Assembly: GCA_029959295.1 (NCBI GenBank)
Contig: JASCOH010000007.1
Coordinates: 1-64,000, forward strand
Length of the DNA: 64,000 bases
Source of the DNA: Flavobacteriaceae bacterium PS02334
GTDB lineage: Bacteria > Bacteroidota > Bacteroidia > Flavobacteriales > Flavobacteriaceae
Direction of reading: 5' to 3'
Translations under genes and position numbers: made by a program
Shown: one piece after another, positions 41,387-49,721 of the stretch
Layout of the letters: every line of letters begins with the position of its first letter
Position numbering within the stretch: position 1 is the stretch's first letter
The notes under the pieces: model-generated
Told to the model about the DNA's origin: nothing
The model's database searches: none
The model's input: the letters and a program-made list of their open reading frames with translations, nothing else

Positions 41387-42694
41387 TTATTTGATGATGA
41401 TTTTTTGCACTTCTCTAGTTTCGTCGATGATGATTTCAGCCATATAAAGTCCTGAATTTAAAGAAGAAACATCGATTCCGTTAGCCGTATAGTTTTGCGT
41501 TTTTACCAATCTTCCTGAGATGTCGTAAAGATTTACTTGTGCATTTTTATCAGTAGTCAAAAAGAAAACATTGCTTGCAGGATTTGGATAAAGTGAAACC
41601 GCAGTTTTCGTAAAATCTCCAGTGCTCAAAGGAGCTTGTTTTGATTTAAGGAAAGCATTTGGCAAGAAACCAACAGTGTAAGTATTAAGCAAAGTTCCTG
41701 AAGTTGAATAGACATAGGTTTTTCCGTCAGTAATATATCCTAAAGCATCTCCGATATAAATCTTATTATCGATAATATCCATGCCATAAATTCCATAAGC
41801 ACCTTGTGGCTCTAAATCAATTAGTGGCGTAGTTGGCAAAGTAGAAGTCGTAACGCTCGTTTTGAAAATGTGAGAATCAACAGTATAATACAAATCATTT
41901 CCGTCAATTTTCAAGTTGGAAGGATGCATATTTGGAAGGTCAATCTGGCTCACAACAGTATTTGTCGCTACATTAATTTTTAATAATGCGCCAAAAGTTT
42001 CATCTAAGTCTGGAGCCCAAGAAGGTACGCCACCGCAAAGCACATATAAAAATCCATCTTTTTCAGCCATAGAATTTGGCACATCACTTACATTAATTGT
42101 CCCTGTAATTGTATTTGTGGCAGGATCAATCACAGAAATTGTATTTCCATATCCATAACCTCCTTGATGCGCAACATATAATTTTCCGTTGATTTCTAGA
42201 ATTCGCTCAATGCCAGAACCCGTAGGGATTGTAGTCAATAAACTGTTATCAGCCAGATTATAAACCGCTACATAATGATCGTTTGGACCGCCAGCTCCCC
42301 AATTTGTAACATAAGCTTTTCCGTCATAAAACGCAATATATCTTGGATATTCTACGCTGTTGGTGATAGTCGCAACATATTGAAATGTAGTGCTGTTAAT
42401 CACTTTTATATCTTCAGAACCATTATTAACCACATACAAATAATCGCCGTTGATGGCAACTGACTGCGCAGTATCTCCCAATGATCCTTGCGTTGGATTT
42501 ACCGTTGCAAAAATATTATTTTGAAGCGTCATATCTTGCCCGATAAAAGAGACAGAAGCATTTTCTAAACCAAAACCGCCTTCATTAAGCACAAAAACAC
42601 CATTTGTAAAAGTAGCTTGTGCAAAAACCGTAACACTTGAAATGTAAAGCGCCAAGCTTAAGAAAATCGTAAAAAGACTGTAATTTTTTTTCAT
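41387..42694 (-). CDS. BtuG-like beta-propeller with T9SS sorting domain
   Basis: A 435-residue secreted protein: signal peptide to about 25, a beta-propeller (about 26-350) with repeated blades (GDYLYVVNNGSEDIKVI, GKAYVTNWGAGGPNDHYVAVY, GKLYVAHQGGYGYGN), and a T9SS domain (SLYPNPASNVFFLTTD, YDISGRLVKTQ). The start FVLNEGGFGLENASVSF is shared with the lipoprotein encoded next to it. This is the DUF5074/YncE-type propeller to which the Bacteroides B12-capturing BtuG belongs. Here lipid anchoring is replaced by a T9SS tail. Operon position supports B12 capture. Confidence 0.83.
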   Translation of the reverse strand: MKKNYSLFTIFLSLALYISSVTVFAQATFTNGVFVLNEGGFGLENASVSFIGQDMTLQNNIFATVNPTQGSLGDTAQSVAINGDYLYVVNNGSEDIKVINSTTFQYVATITNSVEYPRYIAFYDGKAYVTNWGAGGPNDHYVAVYNLADNSLLTTIPTGSGIERILEINGKLYVAHQGGYGYGNTISVIDPATNTITGTINVSDVPNSMAEKDGFLYVLCGGVPSWAPDLDETFGALLKINVATNTVVSQIDLPNMHPSNLKIDGNDLYYTVDSHIFKTSVTTSTLPTTPLIDLEPQGAYGIYGMDIIDNKIYIGDALGYITDGKTYVYSTSGTLLNTYTVGFLPNAFLKSKQAPLSTGDFTKTAVSLYPNPASNVFFLTTDKNAQVNLYDISGRLVKTQNYTANGIDVSSLNSGLYMAEIIIDETREVQKIIIK

Positions 42695-42716
42695 TAAATT
42701 TTAATTTGAGATATAA

Positions 42717-43757
42717 TTAGTTAAAGTAAAATCCGTTTGGGCCAACACCTGTCAGAACTGTTTTTAGCAGCGATCCGTTTAGTGAATAGATATAAACTTT
42801 GCTGTTTGAAGCAAAATCTCCTGCATCTGCAATATAAATCTTGTCATCTTTCACCGCAAATCCATACATTGCGCCAAATTCAGAATTTGATTGATATGAA
42901 AAAATCGGCGCAGTTGGCGCTGTAGTAGCATTTGTCGGCATTTCATAAACCGCATTGGCTACAGTAAAATAGATCTTATTGTTATCAATATCCAAGTTTT
43001 TAGCACCTGCTGGAAGATTCACAGACGTTGCCAATGTATTAGTACTTAGATTTATTTTAGCCAATTTACCTGGGCCGACTACATATAAAATGTTATTTTC
43101 TTCCTCAAATGAAGTCGGTAAAAAGCCTAACTCAATCACTTTTTCAATCGCATTGGTATTCGGATTGAATACAGAAATTGCGCTTCCAGAATCGTAATAT
43201 CCATTCATGATGTAAATCTTTCCGTCTTCTTCAATGATTTTTTCACACCAATTTCCTATTGCAATTTTGCTTGTTGAATAATCTGAAAGATTGATAACCG
43301 TTAAAAAATCATCGCTTGCTGAGTTCCAATCAGCTCCTGCGTTTGTGACATATGCCTTTCCGTTTACAACTGCGCCATATCTCGGATTAGTAAAATTGGC
43401 ATCCACTTTTGCGATAAATTTAAACGTATAACGATCTACAATCGTGATTTTATTAGCCTGTCCTGAAATAATAAAAGCTTTACTTTCATCAAAAAACATT
43501 GACTGAAGATAGCTTCCTGTGCTTACCTGAACCGGATTTACATTCGAAAAAACATCGTTTTCAAGCACGCCGCTATTGCTGATAAAAGAAATTGAAGCAC
43601 TCGTCGGATTACTGTTTCCTTCATTCAAAACAAAAACGCCATCTTCATATTGACCAAGAGAAACATCGCCTTCATCGACACTATTATCATCGCTACAAGA
43701 AGCTAGAAAAATCGAGCAAGAAAGAATTGCAAAAAATAATCTATTCATCTTTTTCAT
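42717..43757 (-). CDS. BtuG-like beta-propeller surface lipoprotein
   Basis: A 346-residue lipoprotein (CSIFLASCSDDNS, lipidated Cys 21) with a seven-bladed-propeller-like repeat pattern (FVLNEGNSNPTSASISF, GKAYVTNAGADWNSAS, GKIYIMNGYYDSGSAI, DKIYIADAGDFASNSKVYI). BtuG in Bacteroides is a lipid-anchored propeller of this type on the TonB receptor BtuB that binds B12 extremely tightly. It lies 3 nt from the TonB-receptor gene, downstream of a cobalamin riboswitch, which makes the same role likely. M4 is an alternative start. Confidence 0.85.
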   Translation of the reverse strand: MKKMNRLFFAILSCSIFLASCSDDNSVDEGDVSLGQYEDGVFVLNEGNSNPTSASISFISNSGVLENDVFSNVNPVQVSTGSYLQSMFFDESKAFIISGQANKITIVDRYTFKFIAKVDANFTNPRYGAVVNGKAYVTNAGADWNSASDDFLTVINLSDYSTSKIAIGNWCEKIIEEDGKIYIMNGYYDSGSAISVFNPNTNAIEKVIELGFLPTSFEEENNILYVVGPGKLAKINLSTNTLATSVNLPAGAKNLDIDNNKIYFTVANAVYEMPTNATTAPTAPIFSYQSNSEFGAMYGFAVKDDKIYIADAGDFASNSKVYIYSLNGSLLKTVLTGVGPNGFYFN

Positions 43758-43760
43758 ATC

Positions 43761-45593
43761 TTAAAATTTTAGAATTAAGTACATATTATAATTTCTTCCA
43801 GGAAGGAAACGGTTTTCAACGCTCGCATAATTTTCATTATAAAGATTCAAAACTTGAAAACCTAAAGTATAAGAATTCGTCTTGCCAAAGTCATAGTTTG
43901 CCGAAGCATTGCTTACTAAATAAGCGTCAACGTTGTATTTTGAGTTGTTGTCAGAGCGCGTAAACACTTCTCTATTATACAAAAACTGGTAATCCGCAGT
44001 GAACTTTTTCAAAGAATACCCCACCGAAGAAGTCGCTTTGTGGTATGGCACATAAATCAGTTGTTTCTTCATTTCCATATCTTCAGAAACCGTGTAAGCA
44101 TAAGTTCCGTTGAATTCAAAACGGTGGTTACCAATACTTTTGCTCCAATTCAAAATGGCTTCCCCGCCATAAGTTCTCACTTTGTGGGTATTTTGTGGCG
44201 ACCAAAAAGAACCTGTCGGAATCCAGCGAAGCATGTCTTTAATGTCGATATAATATCCTGTCAAGGAAATCTTGAAGTTTTTAAAGTGAAAATCATTGCC
44301 CAATTCTGCCTGATAAGAAGATTCTGGCTTCAAGTTTTCATTCCCGCCAGGTTGCCAATACAAGTCATTGAAAGTCGGAACCCTGAAATTTTTTGAACCG
44401 TTTAATTTAAGCGTATAAAAATCAGTTACGGCAAAGTTCGTTCCCGCAGAAAACAAAACCGGACTTTTGTAATTGTCTGTAATTTCTTTGCGAAAGCTCA
44501 ATTCATAAGTGAATTTCGAAGTCAGAATATGCTTAAACAGCAAGCTTCCAGAGCCGATGTTTCGTTGCTCATTTTTAATATCCGATCCGTTGCCTTTGTT
44601 TTGCGTATAATCAAAAATCGCATTCAGCTTGATAGCATCGTTTACATCAAAAACAAGATCATACTTGCCGATATAAGTCTTTACCTCCCCAAAAGTATAG
44701 GAATCAGAGTCTATGTTTCCGAAATATTTATACCTTTCTTTCAACGCAGCCACTTTAACTTTCGAAGTAAATTTTCCGAAAAAGCTGTCCCATTCTAAAA
44801 GATTCCTGCTGTTTAAATCTTGGTATTTGGTTTTAATCTCCGAAGGAAAAATCAAGGAAAAATGCCTTTCGCCATCAAAAACCTGGCTGTATAATTTCAA
44901 GTAATTATTGTCATTTATTTTATATCCTGCCGCAATATTAAAAGTCGTATTGTAATATTCTCCATTCAGATTTTTATCCTCAGAATCGACATAATCATAG
45001 TCGTTATCAGAACTATTTCTAGTAATACTGGCCTGAAAGCTGAATCTTTCATCAGAAACATTTACTTTATAATTGGCTCCAATTGTATTAAAACTGCCAT
45101 AATTCAAGCGAATTTCATTCGAAAATTCCTTCTTAAAACTCAAATCATTATTTAGGTGAATGCTTCCGCCGATGGCGCTGCTTCCATAAATCGAACTTCC
45201 TCCGCCCGCACGAACCGTGATATTTTTGAAATCTCTGGTCGTGATGGTGTTAAAGTCGGTCTGTCCTAAAAGTTGCGAATTGATATTGATACCATTCCAA
45301 ATTACCGCCGTTTGTTGCGCTGTGGTTCCTCTGAAAGATGGCGAAGAAACCATTCCCAAACCGTTTTCTTTGAAATAAATCACGGTATTGTAGTTCAAAA
45401 GCGAAGTCAGCGACACCTGATTTTTCTTTATAATAGAATCAGAAAGTTGTTGCACAGACTGCGAATCAGAGAAATTCTTCAACTGCAAGTCTGAAATTTC
45501 AACCGTTTTTAAATAGTGGATGCTGTCGTTTTGTGCCAAAGCAAATTGGCATACGAAGAAAATAGCAACTAAAAATAGCTTTTTAAAAGTCAT
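43761..45593 (-). CDS. btuB: TonB-dependent vitamin B12 receptor, BtuB-like
   Basis: A 610-residue outer-membrane receptor: signal peptide (LVAIFFVCQFALAQ), N-terminal plug (VSLTSLLNYNTVIYFKENG, FRGTTAQQTAVIWNGININ, RAGGGSSIYGSSAIGGSIH) and a 22-strand barrel ending in an aromatic residue (YNMYLILKF). No carboxypeptidase-like prefix domain is seen, in contrast to SusC types, which fits a B12 or iron receptor. A cobalamin riboswitch stands directly upstream, so B12 (corrinoid) uptake is the best assignment. First gene of a four-gene operon. Confidence 0.93.
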   Translation of the reverse strand: MTFKKLFLVAIFFVCQFALAQNDSIHYLKTVEISDLQLKNFSDSQSVQQLSDSIIKKNQVSLTSLLNYNTVIYFKENGLGMVSSPSFRGTTAQQTAVIWNGININSQLLGQTDFNTITTRDFKNITVRAGGGSSIYGSSAIGGSIHLNNDLSFKKEFSNEIRLNYGSFNTIGANYKVNVSDERFSFQASITRNSSDNDYDYVDSEDKNLNGEYYNTTFNIAAGYKINDNNYLKLYSQVFDGERHFSLIFPSEIKTKYQDLNSRNLLEWDSFFGKFTSKVKVAALKERYKYFGNIDSDSYTFGEVKTYIGKYDLVFDVNDAIKLNAIFDYTQNKGNGSDIKNEQRNIGSGSLLFKHILTSKFTYELSFRKEITDNYKSPVLFSAGTNFAVTDFYTLKLNGSKNFRVPTFNDLYWQPGGNENLKPESSYQAELGNDFHFKNFKISLTGYYIDIKDMLRWIPTGSFWSPQNTHKVRTYGGEAILNWSKSIGNHRFEFNGTYAYTVSEDMEMKKQLIYVPYHKATSSVGYSLKKFTADYQFLYNREVFTRSDNNSKYNVDAYLVSNASANYDFGKTNSYTLGFQVLNLYNENYASVENRFLPGRNYNMYLILKF

Positions 45594-45639
45594 AATTTCT
45601 AAACCTTTTTTCCCGAAGGTTTGATGTTGATTAAGAAAA

Positions 45640-45866
45640 AAGGCAGGTCTCCTGGCTTGCGTCTTGCTGTTTACCTTCCCATTTTTATTTTAGATTTAGG
45701 ATTTTAGATTTAAGAAACTCCTAAATCATAAAATCTGAAATCATAAATTTCAAACAGTGGTTTGTAGATAACAGCGAGCTTGATAGCTTACAGTTGCGGG
45801 AACAGCTTTGGTTTTGAACCAAATTCCCTTTTAATGTGATTTACGATAATTAAAATCACAACCTCA
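45640..45866 (-). promoter_or_regulatory. Cobalamin (adenosylcobalamin) riboswitch
   Basis: Read on the minus strand all conserved blocks are present in order: GGGAAT, GCTGTTCCCGCAACTGTAAGC, CCACTG (45755-45760), GGGAAGG (45674-45680), then the B12 box GACGCAAGCCAGGAGACCTG near 45643-45663. It precedes btuB by about 50 nt; a 7-bp hairpin (45601-45607 with 45616-45622) just before the start codon could be the switching element. The segment between CCACTG and GGGAAGG is enlarged to 74 nt of AT-rich sequence. Binding of cobalamin should shut off the uptake operon. Confidence 0.95.
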
Positions 45867-45875
45867 ATTCGAATG

Positions 45876-45883
45876 CAAATATA
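45876..45883 (-). promoter_or_regulatory. -7 box of the riboswitch-btuB transcript
   Basis: Minus-strand TATATTTG, perfect TAnnTTTG, placing the start of transcription near 45869, just before the riboswitch. No clear TTG at -33. Confidence 0.6.
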
Positions 45884-45889
45884 AAGGAT

Positions 45890-46165
45890 AAGATTGAATT
45901 TTTAATAAAAATGCATTTTTAATAGCCATACCAGCTTAAAAATTATGAAAAATGGATTTAGTGAATTTTATATGAAGGAGTTATTAAAGTGAAAATTCTT
46001 CTTTAAATCTTGCTAGAAGCTGACTGTTGCAGTTGATTCCTCCAATCAATGTTGCTTTGCCCTGTCAACTGCAGTTTTCAGGGTGCTGTTTTTTCAAATT
46101 TCGATAGTTTTTAAATTTTATAAAATCAAAATTATTCAAAGCAAATGTCGGTACAGCACAATAAC
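45890..46165. other. Spacer between the riboswitch promoter and the btuF promoter
   Basis: About 275 nt without a supported gene. It holds an inverted repeat TGCAGTTGA (46028-46036) / TCAACTGCA (46065-46073), 28 nt apart, in a more GC-rich patch, and a 15-codon frame at 45943 that is not convincing. Nothing else seen. Confidence 0.5.
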
Positions 46166-46168
46166 TTT

Positions 46169-46176
46169 TATCTTTG
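46169..46176 (+). promoter_or_regulatory. -7 box of the btuFCD promoter
   Basis: TATCTTTG, perfect TAnnTTTG, 21 nt before the ATG at 46198. Confidence 0.6.
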
Positions 46177-46197
46177 CGGTCTTCACAATTTTTTTTT

Positions 46198-47340
46198 ATG
46201 AAACCATTCTTCTTAAAATATACAGCAATTTTATTCTTATTATTTGCAGTTTCCTGTAAAGAGAATCCAGCAACAGAAAGCCTTTCCAAATCAAAAGTAG
46301 AAAATGCTGTACGCTACGCGAAAGGTTTAGAAATCTATAAATATGCTGATTTTTCTATCGTAAAAGTTTCTAATCCGTGGCCAGATGCAAAGAAGGCATT
46401 CACTTATATTTTGCATAAAAAAGGAGTTTTTGTTCCTGACAGCTTGAAAAATTATACGCAAATTCAGGTTCCGATAAAATCAGTTGTGGTGACTTCGACG
46501 ACGCACATTCCTTCCTTAGAAATGCTTGGTGTTGAGAATACGCTTGTCGGTTTTCCGAACACAAGCTATATTTCTTCAGAGAAAACCAGAGCTTTGATTG
46601 AGGCTAAAAAAGTAAAAGAAGTTGGTATCAATCAAAACCTAAATACTGAAGTTTTGATTGATTTGCAACCCGAAGTAATCGTAGGCTATAGCATTGATGA
46701 CAATAATAAAGACTACTCCAATTTGCAAAAAAGTGGCTTGAAAGTTTTGTATAATGGTGACTGGACAGAGCAATCACCACTTGGAAAAGCCGAATGGATT
46801 AAGTTTTTTGGAGCATTGTATGACTTGGATGACAAAGCCAATTCTGAATTTGACAAAGTAGAAAAAGAGTACACTAATTCCGTGGCTTTGGTGAGAACCA
46901 TAAAGTCGTTTCCAACGGTTTTCAGCGGTGCTATTTATCAAGACCAATGGTATTTGCCAGGCGGAAAAAGCTGGAGTTCTTTGTTCTTAAAAGATGCCGG
47001 AGCGAAATATCTCTGGGATGAAACGCCAGAAACCGGAAGCCTTTCGCTATCTTTTGAAGCCGTTTTAGAGAAAGCTGAAAATGCTGATTTCTGGATTGGC
47101 CCTGCGCAGTTTACGTCTTTGAAAGAAATGTCAGATGCAAACCCGAATTATAAATATTTTAAAGCTTTTAGAAACAAAAAGGTATATTCTTTCAGCACTA
47201 AAAAAGGAAAAACAGGCGGTGTTTTATATTATGAATTAGCACCAAACCGACCTGATTTGATTCTGAAAGACTTGATAAAAATCATGCATCCTGAAGCTTT
47301 GAAAGATCATGAATTGTACTTTTTTGAGAAATTAAAATAG
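46198..47340 (+). CDS. btuF: Periplasmic vitamin B12-binding lipoprotein, BtuF-like
   Basis: A 380-residue substrate-binding protein of the Fe-siderophore/B12 (cluster A-II) class, lipid-anchored (LLFAVSCKEN). Two lobes joined by a long helix are typical: SVVVTSTTHIPSLEMLG, LIDLQPEVIVGYSI, GAIYQDQWYLPGGKSWSS and ELAPNRPDLILKDL. The start MKPFFLKY is preferred over 46174 because it begins the signal peptide. No riboswitch was found before it; it has its own promoter. Placement beside the riboswitch-led btuB operon supports B12, but a siderophore cannot be excluded. Confidence 0.88.
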   Translation: MKPFFLKYTAILFLLFAVSCKENPATESLSKSKVENAVRYAKGLEIYKYADFSIVKVSNPWPDAKKAFTYILHKKGVFVPDSLKNYTQIQVPIKSVVVTSTTHIPSLEMLGVENTLVGFPNTSYISSEKTRALIEAKKVKEVGINQNLNTEVLIDLQPEVIVGYSIDDNNKDYSNLQKSGLKVLYNGDWTEQSPLGKAEWIKFFGALYDLDDKANSEFDKVEKEYTNSVALVRTIKSFPTVFSGAIYQDQWYLPGGKSWSSLFLKDAGAKYLWDETPETGSLSLSFEAVLEKAENADFWIGPAQFTSLKEMSDANPNYKYFKAFRNKKVYSFSTKKGKTGGVLYYELAPNRPDLILKDLIKIMHPEALKDHELYFFEKLK

Positions 47341-47346
47341 GAAATT

Positions 47347-48375
47347 TTGAACAATAAGAAACATACAATTTATTTCATCGGATTGTTCCTTTTATTGGTA
47401 ATCTGCTTTTTGCTGAACATCAGTCTGGGTTCGGTAAATATTCCTATGGAAGATATTGTAAGTTCGCTTTCTGGCGGTCAGGCGAGCAAAAATTCTTGGG
47501 AAATTATCCTTTGGAATTACCGTTTCCCGAAAGCTTTTGTAGCCATTTTAGTCGGAATGGGATTGTCGGTCAGCGGTTTATTGATGCAGACATTATTCAG
47601 AAATCCATTAGCCGGACCAGATGTGTTGGGCTTGAGTTCTGGAGCCAGTTTGGGCGTCGCATTCGTGATTTTAGGATCAAGTTTTGCCCCAACATTTTTA
47701 AGCCAATTTTTCCTTTCTTCCTATGGAATGGTTTTGGCGTCATGTTTGGGGAGTTCGTTAGTTTTATTGGCAGTTTTGGCTGTTTCGCAACAAATTCGAG
47801 ATACCATGGCAATTTTAATTGTCGGATTAATGTTTGGCAGTTTTACCAACGCAATCATCGGTGTTCTCACCTATTTCAGTGCTGCGGAAGAATTGCAAAA
47901 GTTCACGTTCTGGTCACTCGGAAGCTTGGGAAATCAGTCTTGGACAAACATCTTGATTCTCGCAATCTGCTGTTTTATAGGCTTGCTTTTGAGTGCTTTC
48001 TGCATAAAACCTTTGAATGCTTTGTTGCTAGGAGAAAAATATGCCAAAAGTTTAGGAATCAATTTCAAGAAGACACGCTTGCTTATCATCATCGCAACCA
48101 GCATTTTAGCCGGAAGCATTACCGCTTTTGCCGGTCCGATTGCGTTTATCGGTTTGGCCGTGCCGCATATTGCAAAAATGATTTTTCAAACCAGCAGTCA
48201 TTCTATTTTATTTTGGAGCACGTTGCTTTTAGGCGCAATAATTTTACTGATCTGCGATACCGTCGCACAAATGCCTGGAAGCGATTTCACGTTGCCAATC
48301 AACGCCATAACTTCTATTATCGGAGCGCCGATCGTGGTTTGGCTCTTAGTTAGAAAACGTAAATTCATGATGTGA
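47347..48375 (+). CDS. btuC: FecCD/BtuC-type ABC permease
   Basis: A 342-residue inner-membrane permease with about ten helices. Family motifs: NYRFPKAFVAILVGMGLSVSG, NPLAGPDVLGLSSGASLG, GLAVPHIAKMI (the coupling site to the ATPase) and GSDFTLPINAITSIIGAPIV. The start codon is TTG at 47347, six nt after btuF; no ATG or GTG is in frame nearby, and the next Met would remove the first membrane helix. Its last base overlaps the ATP-binding gene. Confidence 0.92.
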   Translation: MNNKKHTIYFIGLFLLLVICFLLNISLGSVNIPMEDIVSSLSGGQASKNSWEIILWNYRFPKAFVAILVGMGLSVSGLLMQTLFRNPLAGPDVLGLSSGASLGVAFVILGSSFAPTFLSQFFLSSYGMVLASCLGSSLVLLAVLAVSQQIRDTMAILIVGLMFGSFTNAIIGVLTYFSAAEELQKFTFWSLGSLGNQSWTNILILAICCFIGLLLSAFCIKPLNALLLGEKYAKSLGINFKKTRLLIIIATSILAGSITAFAGPIAFIGLAVPHIAKMIFQTSSHSILFWSTLLLGAIILLICDTVAQMPGSDFTLPINAITSIIGAPIVVWLLVRKRKFMM

Positions 48376-49166
48376 TGGAAAAGGGAAAAACGATACTTTA
48401 TTCAGAAAATCTGCAAATTGGCTATGACTCTAAAAAAGGAAAGAATGTTATTGCTTCGGCTATTTCTATTTCCTTAAATGCTGGCAAGTTAATCGCTTTA
48501 ATTGGTGCAAACGGCATCGGAAAATCGACGCTGTTGCGCACTTTGACAGGAATTCAAAAGCCTTTGTCAGGAAATGTGATTTTGAATGGAGAATCTATTT
48601 CCAAGTTTAATCCGATGGAATTGGCGCAACAGTTGAGCATCGTTTTGACAGAAAATTTACCGCCGAGCAACTTGACTGTTTTTGAATTGGTAGCTTTGGG
48701 AAGACAGCCTTATACGAATTGGATTGGCAAATTAACTTCTGAAGATATTCTTAAAGTAAATGAAGCGCTTGAGTTGACCCAGATTGGTTCTCTTTCTGCG
48801 AAAAAACATTATGAAATCAGCGATGGACAACTGCAGAAAGTGCTTGTTGCACGCGCTTTGGCTCAACATACGCCTCTGATTATTTTAGATGAACCAACTA
48901 CGCATTTGGATTTGCTGCACAAAGTTTCGCTACTGAAATTATTGAAAAAACTAGCTTTAGAAACTAACAAAGCTATTTTATTTTCAACGCATGATTTGGA
49001 TTTGGCTTTGCAATTGAGCGATGAAATGATTGTGATGAACTCTCAAAAAGCGGTTCAAGATAGTCCCGAAAACTTAATTAAGGACGGAATTCTGAATTCT
49101 TTGTTTGAAGACGAAAACATCGCTTTTGACCAAGAAAAAGCTAAATTTATCTTTAAGAACTTATAA
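48375..49166 (+). CDS. btuD: ABC transporter ATP-binding protein, BtuD-like
   Basis: A 263-residue ATPase of the iron-siderophore/B12 class. Walker A IGANGIGKSTLLRTL, signature HYEISDGQLQKVLVARAL (a Ser-Asp-Gly-Gln variant of LSGGQ), Walker B LIILDEPTTHLDL, His switch LFSTHDLDLAL. ATG 48375 overlaps the permease stop (TGATG), so the pair is coupled. With BtuF and BtuC it forms an inner-membrane B12 importer. Confidence 0.93.
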   Translation: MEKGKTILYSENLQIGYDSKKGKNVIASAISISLNAGKLIALIGANGIGKSTLLRTLTGIQKPLSGNVILNGESISKFNPMELAQQLSIVLTENLPPSNLTVFELVALGRQPYTNWIGKLTSEDILKVNEALELTQIGSLSAKKHYEISDGQLQKVLVARALAQHTPLIILDEPTTHLDLLHKVSLLKLLKKLALETNKAILFSTHDLDLALQLSDEMIVMNSQKAVQDSPENLIKDGILNSLFEDENIAFDQEKAKFIFKNL

Positions 49167-49184
49167 AATAAGAATTTCATGCGC

Positions 49185-49192
49185 TATCTTTG
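49185..49192 (+). promoter_or_regulatory. -7 box before the gene at 49215
   Basis: TATCTTTG, perfect TAnnTTTG, 22 nt before the ATG, indicating transcription independent of btuFCD. Confidence 0.5.
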
Positions 49193-49214
49193 TTAGGGAC
49201 TCAAGCACTAAATC

Positions 49215-49721
49215 ATGAAAAATCTTTGCATCTTTCTATTACTTTTCACTACGATTCTTTCCTTCGGACAGTCAAAATCAGAACTTTTGCCAAACGGAAC
49301 TTTTCCTCCTGTGGAAGAAACCATCAAGCCGATGACAGACGAAAAGTTTATTGATGGTACAAATCTTTGGATTGGCGAATTTTCTCGCGGAGAGTATGAT
49401 ATTACTGAATTGACTGCAAATTCATTGACGATTGATGCTTTTAGAGATAATGCTTTTTTGTATACAAATCGCGGTGAAAGTTTTCCTCATAAAGTAAAAT
49501 ACCAGCTGAAAATTGTGAAAACGGGCAATAAATATTCGGCTAGTTTTAAGGTTACCGAAATCCATACCAAAAAGACAATTCTTGAGTCGACGATGGCTGA
49601 TTATTTTACGTCAGAAGGAAAATTAAAAGAAGGTTTTGAGGAAGTAAAACCGTCTATGGATAGATCTGTGAATATAATTTTAGGTTCTTTTTATAGATAT
49701 ATTAGCAATTACAGAGGCTAG
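49215..49721 (+). CDS. Exported protein of unknown function
   Basis: A 168-residue protein with a signal peptide (NLCIFLLLFTTILSFGQS). The mature part is mainly beta (WIGEFSRGEYDITELTANSL, KVKYQLKIVKTGNKYSASF) with a closing helix (MDRSVNIILGSFYRYISN). No family is recognised; the fold could be a small lipid-binding or DUF4468-type domain, which is a guess. It ends in a 4-nt overlap (CTAG) with the convergent trmL gene. Confidence 0.7.
   Translation: MKNLCIFLLLFTTILSFGQSKSELLPNGTFPPVEETIKPMTDEKFIDGTNLWIGEFSRGEYDITELTANSLTIDAFRDNAFLYTNRGESFPHKVKYQLKIVKTGNKYSASFKVTEIHTKKTILESTMADYFTSEGKLKEGFEEVKPSMDRSVNIILGSFYRYISNYRG

Noticed and set aside
40412-45593. SusC/SusD-type glycan utilisation locus
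   Set aside because: The receptor lacks the extra N-terminal domain of SusC, no SusD-type lipoprotein is present, and a cobalamin riboswitch leads the operon.
45943-45990. 15-codon leader peptide before btuF
   Set aside because: It is very short, has no supporting promoter or regulatory Leu/Trp/His run, and ends well before the btuF promoter.
47496-48353. 285-residue frame on the plus strand inside btuC
   Set aside because: It overlaps btuC fully in another frame, has a Cys/Phe/His-rich composition without motifs, and is a shadow of the permease.
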